A DNA stretch of 64,000 bases from Nocardia jejuensis NBRC 103114 (GTDB lineage Bacteria; Actinomycetota; Actinomycetes; Mycobacteriales; Mycobacteriaceae): assembly GCF_001613145.1 (NCBI RefSeq), contig NZ_BDBU01000002.1:124001-188000 (forward strand). The letters are read 5' to 3'. The position numbers and the translations under genes were made by a program. Position 1 is the first letter of the stretch; each line of letters opens with the position of its first letter. Below are positions 34,708 to 43,165 of the stretch, one piece after another. The notes beneath the pieces were generated by a model. That model was given only the letters and a program-made list of their open reading frames with translations, searched no databases and had not been told where the DNA came from.

Positions 34708-36053
34708 TGCCGGGCAAATTCTACGAGGATCCGATCGACGACTACCTGCCGCAGAACGGCAATCGCGGCTATCGGGTCTCGCGCTACGAACTCGAACTGG
34801 TGTACAAGGTGGCGGCCAATCGGCTCGCCGGGCGTGCCGAGATCACCGCGGTGAGCACCGAGGTGCGACCGCGATTCGCATTGGACCTGTCCCAATCGCT
34901 CAGTGTGTCGAAGGTTTTCGTCAACGGCGCCCGGGTCGCGAAGTATCAGCATCAGCAGGGCAAGCTGAATATCACACCGGCGCAGAAGATTCCGGCCGGC
35001 GGGGCGCTCGCCATCGTCGTTCAGTACAGCGGTACGCCGCGTCCGGTGCGTGGGCCCTGGGGTGAGGTCGGCTGGGAGGAGCTCACCGACGGTGCGCTGG
35101 TGGCCAGTCAGCCCAATGGCGCGGCCTCCTGGTTCCCGTGCGACGACCATCCCAGTTCCAAAGCGAGCTACCGGATTTCGATCACCACCGACTCGCCCTA
35201 CTACGCCGTCGCCAACGGCACCCTGACCCGCAAGCAGACCAAGGCCAGCCAGACCACCTGGGTGTACGAGCAGCCCGAACCGATGGCCAGCTATCTGGCG
35301 ACCATCCAGATCGGCCAGTATCAGAAGTACCGGGTCGGGTCGGTCCAGTCCGCGGTGCCGATGCACGCGGTCATTCCGGTCCGCCTGCGCGCCCGGTTCG
35401 ACCACGACTTCGCTCGGCAGCCGGAGATGATGGCCGAGTTCCGTAAACGCTTCGGCCCCTACCCGTTCGAGAGTTACACCGTCGTGGTCACCGACGACGA
35501 ACTCGAGATCCCGATCGAGGCGCAGGGCATCTCGGTGTTCGGCGCGAACCACTGCGACGGCAATCGCGGCGCGGAACGCCTGGTGGCGCACGAGCTCGCG
35601 CACCAGTGGTTCGGCAACAGCCTGACCGTGAGCCGGTGGCGCGATATCTGGCTGCACGAGGGCTTCGCCTGTTACGCGGAGTGGATCTGGTCCGAGGCGG
35701 GCGGCGGCCCGAGCGCCGATCAGCTCGCGCGGGCCGCGTGGCACAACCTCTCGCGCAACCGCCAGGATCTGATCATCGGCGACCCGGGCCCGCAGCTCAT
35801 GTTCGACGATCGCGTCTACAAGCGCGGCGCGCTCACCCTGCATTCGCTGCGGCTGCGCCTGGGTGACGCGGCGTTCTTCACTCTGCTGCGCGAATGGACG
35901 GCCCGGTACCGGCACTCTTCGGTCAGCACACAGGAGTTCACGGATCTGGCCGGCCACCACAGCGCGTCTTCGCTACGGCCGCTGTGGGATTCGTGGTTGT
36001 ACTCCGCGGCGCTGCCGCAGCTCCCACAGGCCGGAGCCGCATCCGTCGGCTGA
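34707..36053 (+). CDS. M1-family zinc metallopeptidase coupled to the NRPS
   Basis: 448 residues from the ATG at 34707, whose first base is the last base of the NRPS stop (TGATG), so it is translationally coupled. Zn site H295-E-L-A-H299 with third ligand Glu318 (WLHEGFACYAEWIW). It is shorter than aminopeptidase N: the beta-barrel and catalytic domains are present and the long C-terminal helical domain is missing. No signal peptide. A peptidase coupled to a peptide-making NRPS could trim, edit or degrade the product. Confidence 0.88.
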   Translation: MPGKFYEDPIDDYLPQNGNRGYRVSRYELELVYKVAANRLAGRAEITAVSTEVRPRFALDLSQSLSVSKVFVNGARVAKYQHQQGKLNITPAQKIPAGGALAIVVQYSGTPRPVRGPWGEVGWEELTDGALVASQPNGAASWFPCDDHPSSKASYRISITTDSPYYAVANGTLTRKQTKASQTTWVYEQPEPMASYLATIQIGQYQKYRVGSVQSAVPMHAVIPVRLRARFDHDFARQPEMMAEFRKRFGPYPFESYTVVVTDDELEIPIEAQGISVFGANHCDGNRGAERLVAHELAHQWFGNSLTVSRWRDIWLHEGFACYAEWIWSEAGGGPSADQLARAAWHNLSRNRQDLIIGDPGPQLMFDDRVYKRGALTLHSLRLRLGDAAFFTLLREWTARYRHSSVSTQEFTDLAGHHSASSLRPLWDSWLYSAALPQLPQAGAASVG

Positions 36054-36151
36054 ACCGCTCGGTCGGCGCGGCCGACTCTGCCGGGGCACAGCCCTCGGGC
36101 GGAGGCGGCCGCGCTCGGTGAGGTGACGGCTCGCGAACAGCGGTTCGCCGA

Positions 36152-38203
36152 TCAGGTGAGCAGCCCCCGGCGCAGCAGCAGCGGCTCGATGTGCGGTGCG
36201 CGGCCGCGGAACGACTCGAAGGCGGTCAGCGGGTCGACCGACCCACCGCGAGAGAGCAATTCGCGCCGGAACGCGTCACCCTTCTCGCGGATCGTGGCGG
36301 CGCCGTCCTCGAACCAGGTGACCGTGTCCGCGTCCAGCACCTCGCTCCAGATGTAGGAGTAGTAGCCGGCCGCGTAACCGCCGGAGAAGATGTGCGCGAA
36401 GTAGGCGGTCCGGTAGCGCGGCGGGATGGTGTCCAACGCCAGACCGGCCTTGCTCAGCGCCTCGGCCTCGAACGCTTCGGCATCGTCCGCATCCGGCGTC
36501 TGCGTGGCGGAAATGCGGTGCCAGGCCCAATCCAGCAGTGCCGCACCGAGATACTCCACGGTGCGGAAGCCGTTGCCGAAGCGTTCGGCCGCCGCCAGCC
36601 GATCGAGCAGCGCGGCGGGCATCGGCTCACCGGTCTCCACATGCCTGGCGTAATTGGCCAGCACCTCCGGCCGGGCCATCCACATCTCGTTGACCTGAGA
36701 GGGGAACTCCACGAAATCGCGGGGAACCTCGGTGCCGGAGAAGAACGGGAACCGCACATCGGAGAACAGGCCGTGCAGCGCGTGTCCGAACTCGTGGAAC
36801 AGGGTCCGGACGTTGTCCCAGGTGAGCAGGGCGGGCTCACCCGCGGGGGGCTTCGCGATATTGAGATTGTTGACCACGACCGCGCGCGTGCCGAAAAGCG
36901 CCGACTGGCTGACCAATTCGTTCATCCACGCACCACCGCGCTTGGAGGGGCGGGCGAAGAAGTCGCCGAGGAACAGCCCCAGCGGGTCCCCGTCCCCGTC
37001 GAAGACCTCGAAGACGCGCACCTCCGGGTGATAGCCGACCAGGTCGTCGCGTTCGCGCAGGGTGATGCCGTACACCTTCTCCGCGGCGAAGAAGACCCCG
37101 TCGCGCAGCACACGCTCGAGCTCGAGGTAGGGGCGCAGGGCCTCGGCGTCCACCGAGAACTGGTCGATACGAACCTTTTCCGACCAGAACTGCCAGTCCC
37201 AGGAGCGCAGTTCGAGATCCTGCTCGCCCGTGCCCGCCCGCATGGCGGCGGCCAGTTCGGCCGCCTCCTGTTCGGCATTGGCCACGGCGGGCGCGACCAG
37301 GCGCGCGAGCATCTCCTCGACCGCGTCGGTGGTCTTGGCGGTCTGATCCTCGACCGCGTACGCCGCGTGATCGCGGTAGCCGAGCAGCGCGGCGCGTTCG
37401 GCCCGCAGCGCGGCGATCCGGACCGCGAGACGGCTGTTGCTCCCGTCCGCGCCGAAGCCGCGGCCCAGCGACGCCGTCATCACGCGCCGGCGCACCTCGC
37501 GCGAATCCAGCTCCGCGAGGACCGGCTGATTGGACACGTTCTGCAGGCTCAGCGCCCAGGAACCCTCATGGCCCAGCGAGCGGGCGTTCTCACCGGCGAC
37601 CGTGACCGCCGCCGGGGTGAGCCCGGCCAGTTCGTCCCGGCCGTCCACGATCACCGCGGCGGCGTTGGTCGCGGCCAGGATGTTCTGGCCGAACGCGGTG
37701 GCCGCGGTCGCCAGCTCGGCGTTGAGTTCGCGCAGACGCTGCTGGCCGGCGGTGTCCAGCCGCGCGCCGGACCGCACGAACCTGGTGCGGTACTGCTCGA
37801 GCAGACGTGATTCCTCGGGTTCGAGGCCGAGTTCCGCGCGCCGGGCGTACAGCGACTCGATTCGAGCGAACAGCGCGGGATCGAGGTGGATGGCATCACG
37901 ATGCGCGGCCAGCCGCGGCGAGATCTCGGTGTCGATCGCGTCCGTGCCGGGAGTCGAATCGGACCCGGAGATATTGAAGAACACGTTCGCGACCCGGGTC
38001 AGCAGCGTGCCCGAACGCTCCAGGGCCACGACCGTATCGTCGAACGTCGGCTCGCCGTCGAGCGCCGTGATCGCGGCGATCTCCGCCAACTGCTCCGCCA
38101 TCCCGCGCTCGAACGCGGGCAGATAGTGCTCCGCGCGGATCCGCGCGAACGGAGGCAACTGGAAGGGCAGCGTGCTGCGCTCGAAGAACGGGTTGCTCGT
38201 CAT
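36152..38203 (-). CDS. M3-family peptidase (peptidyl-dipeptidase Dcp / oligopeptidase A type)
   Basis: 683 residues from the ATG at 38203 (MTSNPFFERSTLPFQLPPFARI, a standard start for this family). Zn motif H470-E-F-G-H474 in LFHEFGHALHGLF, with the GYAAGYYSYIWSEVLDADTVTWF region and FHAS-type C-terminal substrate residues nearby. Cytoplasmic, cleaves short peptides. It is convergent with the M1 peptidase. A long antisense open frame over this gene is a shadow. Confidence 0.92.
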   Translation of the reverse strand: MTSNPFFERSTLPFQLPPFARIRAEHYLPAFERGMAEQLAEIAAITALDGEPTFDDTVVALERSGTLLTRVANVFFNISGSDSTPGTDAIDTEISPRLAAHRDAIHLDPALFARIESLYARRAELGLEPEESRLLEQYRTRFVRSGARLDTAGQQRLRELNAELATAATAFGQNILAATNAAAVIVDGRDELAGLTPAAVTVAGENARSLGHEGSWALSLQNVSNQPVLAELDSREVRRRVMTASLGRGFGADGSNSRLAVRIAALRAERAALLGYRDHAAYAVEDQTAKTTDAVEEMLARLVAPAVANAEQEAAELAAAMRAGTGEQDLELRSWDWQFWSEKVRIDQFSVDAEALRPYLELERVLRDGVFFAAEKVYGITLRERDDLVGYHPEVRVFEVFDGDGDPLGLFLGDFFARPSKRGGAWMNELVSQSALFGTRAVVVNNLNIAKPPAGEPALLTWDNVRTLFHEFGHALHGLFSDVRFPFFSGTEVPRDFVEFPSQVNEMWMARPEVLANYARHVETGEPMPAALLDRLAAAERFGNGFRTVEYLGAALLDWAWHRISATQTPDADDAEAFEAEALSKAGLALDTIPPRYRTAYFAHIFSGGYAAGYYSYIWSEVLDADTVTWFEDGAATIREKGDAFRRELLSRGGSVDPLTAFESFRGRAPHIEPLLLRRGLLT

Positions 38204-38289
38204 GCTGGAAACCATATGCCGAAAGGGGTTGTCCCGGCCGGGCCGCGCCATACGGCCTAGGCTTGGTGATCGAGAAGAAAGGAACCCTG

Positions 38290-38436
38290 ATGAAGCGAAA
38301 CCTGAACTGCCCGTGCGGCGAATCGATCGTCGGCACCGACGAAGACGATCTCGTCACCAAGACCCAGGCCCACCTGGCCGAGAACCACCCCGGGCACGAC
38401 TATTCCCGCGACGAGATTCTCTTCATCGCGTTCTGA
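38290..38436 (+). CDS. DUF1059-family small protein
   Basis: 48 residues, ATG at 38290 with SD AAAGGAA. MKRNLNCPCGESIVG at the start and HLAENHPGHDYS later give a Cys/His set (CPCG, H, H) suited to metal binding, as in the DUF1059 family of small metal-binding proteins. Divergent from the M3 peptidase. Confidence 0.75.
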   Translation: MKRNLNCPCGESIVGTDEDDLVTKTQAHLAENHPGHDYSRDEILFIAF

Positions 38437-38496
38437 CCCGGTTCGCGTGGCACCATGGAGGGGTCCAGGCTGCGGCAAGTGATCCGAGGAGCGGCT

Positions 38497-38682
38497 ATGC
38501 GCTGGGTGTGGTCGATCGTCGGAATACTGCTCGTCCTGATGGGCGGCATCTGGACCCTCCAGGGCCTCGATCTGCTCGGTCAGAGCGGCGGTATGAACGG
38601 ACACTCGATCTGGGCCATCATCGGGCCGCTGGTCGTGCTGGTGGGGTTGGGCGTCGCGTTCACCGGACTCCGCAAGAGGTAG
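38497..38682 (+). CDS. Small two-helix membrane protein
   Basis: 61 residues from the ATG at 38497 (SD GAGGAG 6 nt upstream; an in-frame ATG at 38455 is less likely). Two hydrophobic segments (WVWSIVGILLVLMGGIWTL and WAIIGPLVVLVGLGVAF) and a basic C-terminus (GLRKR). Resembles small lipid-interacting or stress membrane proteins; no named family. Confidence 0.6.
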   Translation: MRWVWSIVGILLVLMGGIWTLQGLDLLGQSGGMNGHSIWAIIGPLVVLVGLGVAFTGLRKR

Positions 38683-38793
38683 GCGCGTCGCCGGGGCGGG
38701 TCCGGTGCGCCGACACGCGCGGTTGCGGCGGGAAGCGGCGCCGCGGTGCGGAACAGCCCGGCGTCCGGAACGCCGTTCTGGCACAGTGAATGA

Positions 38794-39885
38794 ATGAAGC
38801 GGGCCCTCATCGTGGTGGCGGCCCTCGCTCTGCTCGCCGGATACGTTGGGGCCGTGCCGGATTCGCCGTGGCGAGAAGTGCCCGCGCCCGCACCGGGTGC
38901 GCGGGTGCTGCGGATCGTGCCGTTCGGGGCAGGTGTGCTGGCGCTGGGGTCGGTGCCGCGGGGGACGGACCGGGAACCGGCCGCGTGGGAGACCGACGAC
39001 GGGATTCGTTGGCGGGCAGTGCCCGTACGGCCGCACAGCGGGTACGCGTTCGGGGCGGAGTTGATCTCGGTCGGGGTCGGCGACCGGCTGGTGGTACTCG
39101 GTCAGGCTTTCGGTGGGGCACACAGCAATCCGCGCATGACGGTGTGGAGCGGAGACGCCACCGGGTTGGAGGAGTACCCCCAGGTGGTCGAGATGTTCGG
39201 GGGGCCGCACGCGATCGCGGTGACCGGCGCGGCGGCGCTGGGCGGAATCGACCTGCTGGCCGGCGGGTGGGACGGCCCGGGTGGACGCTACGGGGCGGCG
39301 GTGTGGACCTCGGGCGACGGCGCACGATGGACGCGGCATTCCGACGATCCGGCGCTGAGCTCGGCACCCGGCGAGCTGACCGGCGTCGCCGAGGTGACCG
39401 TCGGGCCGCGCGGGTTCGTGATGGTGGGCCAGACCCTGCGCGGCGGCGCCACACGGGCGCTGCAATGGATTTCGCGAGACGGGGTCACCTGGCAGCGGAT
39501 CGAATTGCCCGGTGCGAACGCCCTCGCCTCGCGCGTCGGTTGTGATGCTCACGGGTGCGTCGTCCTCGGTCAGACCACCGGCCCCACACCGCGTCTGCGG
39601 TGCTGGCCCAGCTCGGGCGCCGCGGTCGACGGCCCCGGAGCGGCGCAGGTGGACCTCTCGCAGGTACTCCTGCGCGAGGGCCGAGCGCTGGTGGTGGTGC
39701 GTCTGAACGGGGTGGTGCATCTCGATTCGCTGAACGCGGAGTGCGATGGCCGGCAAGAGATTTCGCTACCCGTCCGAGCCGGGCGAGCGCAGGTTGGCCT
39801 GCTGCCCTCCGGCGTGCTGATGGCGACCGATGACGGCGGCAGCAGCCGACTGTGGGTGCGTGCGCTCCCGCGCCGGGATGGCTGA
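38794..39885 (+). CDS. Secreted or membrane-anchored beta-propeller-like protein
   Basis: 363 residues. The N-terminus is a hydrophobic signal (MKRALIVVAALALLAGYVGA). The rest has repeated blades with Trp-containing strands (AAWETDDGIRWRAVPV, AAVWTSGDGARWTRHSDDP, ALQWISRDGVTWQRIELPG), the BNR/sialidase-like Ser/Asp/Gly/Trp pattern seen in exoglycosidase-fold proteins. No catalytic residues can be named. Probably extracytoplasmic. Confidence 0.65.
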   Translation: MKRALIVVAALALLAGYVGAVPDSPWREVPAPAPGARVLRIVPFGAGVLALGSVPRGTDREPAAWETDDGIRWRAVPVRPHSGYAFGAELISVGVGDRLVVLGQAFGGAHSNPRMTVWSGDATGLEEYPQVVEMFGGPHAIAVTGAAALGGIDLLAGGWDGPGGRYGAAVWTSGDGARWTRHSDDPALSSAPGELTGVAEVTVGPRGFVMVGQTLRGGATRALQWISRDGVTWQRIELPGANALASRVGCDAHGCVVLGQTTGPTPRLRCWPSSGAAVDGPGAAQVDLSQVLLREGRALVVVRLNGVVHLDSLNAECDGRQEISLPVRAGRAQVGLLPSGVLMATDDGGSSRLWVRALPRRDG

Positions 39886-39995
39886 GATCGGGGCCGACAG
39901 AACCGGCTCGGCGATGATAATGCCTGTTCAGGGGCCGTATGCGTGCGTCCGGGCGGTGGGTTCTAGGCTGGACGGAGTCTATGGAGGAGGTCTCG

Positions 39996-41039
39996 ATGGC
40001 GTATGTTCCCGAACCCACCCGCTATGACGGCAGCATGCAGTATCGCCGGTGTGGTCGATCCGGTCTCGATCTTCCGGTGCTCTCGCTCGGCTTCTGGCAC
40101 AACTTCGGCGATGATCGGCCGTTCCAGGTGCAGCGCGAGATCGCTCTGCGCGCATTCGATCTCGGAATCACACACTTCGATCTGGCCAATAACTACGAGC
40201 CGCCGTACGGTGCCGCCGAGATCAACGCAGGACGGTTGTTCCGGGAAGATCTGGCGGCGTATCGCGACGAATTGATCATCTCGAGCAAGGCCGGGTGGGA
40301 TATGTGGCCTGGGCCGTACGGGCAGGGCGGCGGATCCCGCAAGTACGTGCTCGCCTCGCTCGACCAATCGCTGAACCGGCTCGGGCTGGACTACGTCGAC
40401 ATCTTCTACTCGCATCGATTCGATCCGAGCACTCCGCTGGAAGAGACCGCCACGGCGCTGGATACCGCTGTGCGACAAGGCAAAGCGCTGTATGTCGGCA
40501 TCTCCTCGTACACGGCGGAGAACTCGGCGACGATGGCCGCGCTGCTGCGCGAGCTGGGCACGCCGCTGCTGATTCACCAGCCGTCGTACTCGATGCTCAA
40601 TCGCTGGATCGAGACCGAGGGACTGCTCGACACCGCCGAGAGCGAGGGATTCGGGGTCATCGGGTTCACCGCGCTCGCGCAGGGGTTGCTGACCGGGAAA
40701 TACCTCGGGGGCGTGCCGGAGGGTTCGCGTGCCGCGCGCGACTCGTCGTTCCAGAACGAACTGCTGACCGACGAGATGATCGATCGACTGCGCAAGCTGA
40801 ACGCGGTCGCCGAGCGGCGTGGGCAGAGTCTGGCGCAACTGGCGCTGGCCTGGGCACTGCGCGATCCGCGGGTGACCTCGCTGGTGATCGGTGCGTCCTC
40901 GACCGGGCAGCTCGAACAGAATGTCGCCACCCTGGACGATCTCGAGTTCGCCGGCGAGGAACTCGCCGAGATCGACGCACTGCTCGACGACGACGGGGCG
41001 GTCGATCTGTGGCGGGCCGCACGTGAGGGCACTCTCTGA
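39996..41039 (+). CDS. Aldo/keto reductase (YghZ / glyceraldehyde-3-phosphate reductase-like)
   Basis: 347 residues from the ATG at 39996 with a very strong SD (GGAGGAGG). AKR motifs: THFDLANNYEPPYGAAE (catalytic Asp and Tyr), SSKAGW (Lys), DIFYSHRFDP (His). The LSLGFWHNFG and SGLDLPVLSLG start match the YghZ/KvbA-type group. NADPH-dependent carbonyl reduction; physiological substrate unknown. Confidence 0.9.
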   Translation: MAYVPEPTRYDGSMQYRRCGRSGLDLPVLSLGFWHNFGDDRPFQVQREIALRAFDLGITHFDLANNYEPPYGAAEINAGRLFREDLAAYRDELIISSKAGWDMWPGPYGQGGGSRKYVLASLDQSLNRLGLDYVDIFYSHRFDPSTPLEETATALDTAVRQGKALYVGISSYTAENSATMAALLRELGTPLLIHQPSYSMLNRWIETEGLLDTAESEGFGVIGFTALAQGLLTGKYLGGVPEGSRAARDSSFQNELLTDEMIDRLRKLNAVAERRGQSLAQLALAWALRDPRVTSLVIGASSTGQLEQNVATLDDLEFAGEELAEIDALLDDDGAVDLWRAAREGTL

Positions 41040-41101
41040 ACCCGGTCGGTAGCGACCATGGTTCGGGCCGGACCGAAGTGTTCCGGCCATAGGCTGATCG
41101 C

Positions 41102-42373
41102 ATGATGAATCTTCCGGTGCCGTCGGTGCCCGAGAGCGATCACGGCGTGGCGTGGCTGCGCGCCAACGTCGTTCGCTTCAGCGAGGGCGCGGCGCACACG
41201 CGCAGGAGGGCCCTGGTGGAACGAGAGCTGGCGGGCATCGATGTCGCGAGCCTGCTGCGGCACGAGGGTGAGCACCACGTGGCAGTGCTGGCCCGGGCGA
41301 TGGGACTCGGAGTATCGGTCGCGGATGTCCAGGCGGTCGCCGCCTGCTACCAGCCACATCTGGCGGTGACCCCGGAGGCGGACGCGGCGATCGCGCGGCT
41401 CGTCGCGGCCTGCGGCGGAGTGCAGGACGAGCTGACTGCCGCCCGGATCGGCCTGCTGGTGCAGGCGTGCGATGCGACCGCCTTCCTGATCGAGGGGCGC
41501 ACTCCGCCCGTACCGCTGACCCGGCGGATCGGCGCCGACGGTGCGGTGGTGGAGGTCGACCTGACCGGCCGTCCGTTCGGCGAGGGCAGGCACGCGTGTC
41601 CGGGCCGGGCGCACGCGTCGGCGCTGGCGGCGAGCCCGTTTTATCGACTGCACCACGGCGATCGGCCACTGGTGCTGCCCAACGCCTGGGACTTCGCCTC
41701 GGCCGCAGCACTCGTCGAGGCGGGGTTCCCCGCGATCGGCACCACCAGTCTCGGTGTCGCTGCCACACACGGGGTTCCGGACGCCGCCGGTGCGACGCTG
41801 GATGAAACCCTTTCTCTCGCGCGCACTCTCGTGCGCCTGCCGGTGCCGATCACCGTGGATGTCGAATCCGGTTTCGGGGTCGATCCACGCGAGCTGGCGG
41901 CCAGGCTGTGGGAGATCGGCGTCGCGGGAGTGAATGTCGAGGACGCGGCGGGTGATGCCGAAGCCCATGCCCGGGTGGTGCGCGGCTTCAAGGACGGTGC
42001 GCCGGGACTGTTCGTCAACGCGCGCATCGACACCCACTGGCTCGGGATCGACCGAGACGGCACCCTCGAGCGAGCCGTGCGCTACACCGATGCGGGAGCC
42101 GACGGCCTGTTCGTTCCCGGGCTCGTCACCGACGAGGACATCACCGCCGTGATCGAGGGGACGACCCTGCCGCTCAATGTGCTGGCCCAGCGTCCGGTGA
42201 ACGAGCTGGCGCGGCTCGGTGTCAAGCGCGTCAGCACCGGATCGCTGCTGTATCGCGCGGCGCTCGAGACCGCCGTCACCGCGGCGCTCGCGGTGCGCGA
42301 AAGCGGCCCGGTCGGCCCAGCCGTGGGGTATGAGCAGGTCGTGGCATTGATCGACCGTCACGCCGTGCCCTGA
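41102..42373 (+). CDS. Fusion of a shortened P450-like domain with an ICL/PEP-mutase domain
   Basis: 423 residues. The first ~180 residues resemble a compacted cytochrome P450: helix-C-like RFSEGAAHTRRRALVERELAG, an I-helix-like LLVQACDATAFLI, and a heme-loop match PFGEGRHACPGRAHA with the ligand Cys in place, but the K-helix ExxR and much of the fold are missing. Residues ~190-415 are a PEP-mutase/isocitrate-lyase-like barrel (LPNAWDFASAAALVEAGFPAIGTTSLGVAATHG, TVDVESGFG, GVNVEDAAGD, RIDTHWLG). The isocitrate-lyase loop KKCGH is absent. The barrel would act on a 2-oxo acid or phosphonate-like substrate. Confidence 0.78.
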   Translation: MMNLPVPSVPESDHGVAWLRANVVRFSEGAAHTRRRALVERELAGIDVASLLRHEGEHHVAVLARAMGLGVSVADVQAVAACYQPHLAVTPEADAAIARLVAACGGVQDELTAARIGLLVQACDATAFLIEGRTPPVPLTRRIGADGAVVEVDLTGRPFGEGRHACPGRAHASALAASPFYRLHHGDRPLVLPNAWDFASAAALVEAGFPAIGTTSLGVAATHGVPDAAGATLDETLSLARTLVRLPVPITVDVESGFGVDPRELAARLWEIGVAGVNVEDAAGDAEAHARVVRGFKDGAPGLFVNARIDTHWLGIDRDGTLERAVRYTDAGADGLFVPGLVTDEDITAVIEGTTLPLNVLAQRPVNELARLGVKRVSTGSLLYRAALETAVTAALAVRESGPVGPAVGYEQVVALIDRHAVP

Positions 42374-42381
42374 AAACGAAG

Positions 42382-42409
42382 AATCCCTCCGGGAGAACCC
42401 GAAGGGATT
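42382..42409. terminator. Bidirectional terminator between fusion gene and tRNA-Leu
   Basis: AATCCCT...AGGGATT outer stem with inner CGGG/CCCG pairing, 9 bases after the fusion-gene stop. On the minus strand it ends in CTTCGTTTT, so it also suits the tRNA. Confidence 0.75.
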
Positions 42410-42424
42410 TATCTGTAACTCTTG

Positions 42425-42451
42425 GTATCTGTAACCGCCGGTTATAGATAC
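42425..42451. repeat. Palindrome around GTAACC-GCC-GGTTA, copy 2
   Basis: 12-bp arms with one G-T pair (42425-42436 and 42440-42451) and a 3-nt centre. The core GTAACCGnCGGTTA matches the element at 30446-30460. An extra ATCTGTAAC lies at 42411-42419. Confidence 0.65.
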
Positions 42452-42461
42452 TTGTGCTCTG

Positions 42462-42544
42462 TGTCGAGAGGGGGACTTGAACCCCCACGTCCCTAAGGAC
42501 ACTAGCACCTCAAGCTAGCGCGTCTGCCATTCCGCCACCCCGAC
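42462..42544 (-). tRNA. tRNA-Leu (anticodon GAG), copy 1
   Basis: 83 nt, 5' end at 42544. Acceptor GTCGGGG pairs with TCTCGAC (two G-U). Anticodon stem CTAGC/GCTAG with loop TTGAGGT gives GAG. It has a long variable arm (TGTCCTTAGGGACG) and T-arm GGGGG-TTCAAGT-CCCCC. Discriminator A; CCA is not encoded. Identical over its full length to the plus-strand copy at 51114-51196. Confidence 0.95.
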
Positions 42545-42606
42545 CGGGTGTTTCCGTGTTGCTTCACAAAGATTAGCGGAGACGTCACCGGAAACGGAAA
42601 TCGGGG

Positions 42607-43164
42607 TCAGACCAGCGGCTCGAAGTAGGTTGCGGGGTCCAGAGTGTCGAGCGGAGTCCAGCGTGCGGGCGGGACTCCGGCGGGGGAGTCCTCGGGGGCG
42701 GTGGGGCTGCGATAACCCTGCAGATCCAGTGCCAGCCGTGGGTTTTCGTCGACTCGCCGCGCGAGGTCGTAACAGGTCGCCAGCATGTGCAGGCATCGCT
42801 CGTTGCGCGCCGGGCAGGAGCAGTCGATCGCGGCGAGCGTCGGTGCGAGGGTGATGCCGGCCGCGATCAGGGTGGCGTGATCCTCGTCGGAGAGTTGGAC
42901 GCTCGTGGCCGGGATCAACGCCGCGATGGCGGAGATGGTGGTGCGCGAGAGCGGCGCGATCTCGAAATAGGTGACCGAGGCCTGGGATCCGCGATGGATG
43001 TGGGCTCGCACCGTGGAACCCTCGACCTCGGTGCGAATCGCGGTGCTGCGCGCGACGCTACGAGCCCGAGGGAGCAGCGGCTCGGGCTTGGTGACCCGCA
43101 GCGGTTCGGCCAGCCGGACCCAGTCCATGCCCCATCGGGTATAGCCGAATTCGTTGTCCGCCAT
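42607..43164 (-). CDS. SWIM zinc-finger protein
   Basis: 185 residues. The SWIM motif CxC-x6-CxH is C115-S-C117 ... C124-L-H126. SWIM modules bind DNA or protein and are often encoded with SNF2-family ATPases. Here the start at 43164 is one base past the helicase stop (43166-43168), in the same operon, so the two proteins likely act together. Confidence 0.85.
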   Translation of the reverse strand: MADNEFGYTRWGMDWVRLAEPLRVTKPEPLLPRARSVARSTAIRTEVEGSTVRAHIHRGSQASVTYFEIAPLSRTTISAIAALIPATSVQLSDEDHATLIAAGITLAPTLAAIDCSCPARNERCLHMLATCYDLARRVDENPRLALDLQGYRSPTAPEDSPAGVPPARWTPLDTLDPATYFEPLV

Positions 43165-43165
43165 G

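Noticed and set aside
34134..35960. A 608-codon open frame on the minus strand across the NRPS end and M1 peptidase
   Set aside because: The plus-strand genes have clear A-PCP/hexapeptide and M1 motifs. The antisense frame is Arg/Ala-rich, matches no family and is a high-GC shadow.
36191..37810. A 539-codon plus-strand frame inside the M3 peptidase region
   Set aside because: Antisense to a clear M3 peptidase with HEFGH; no motif and biased composition.
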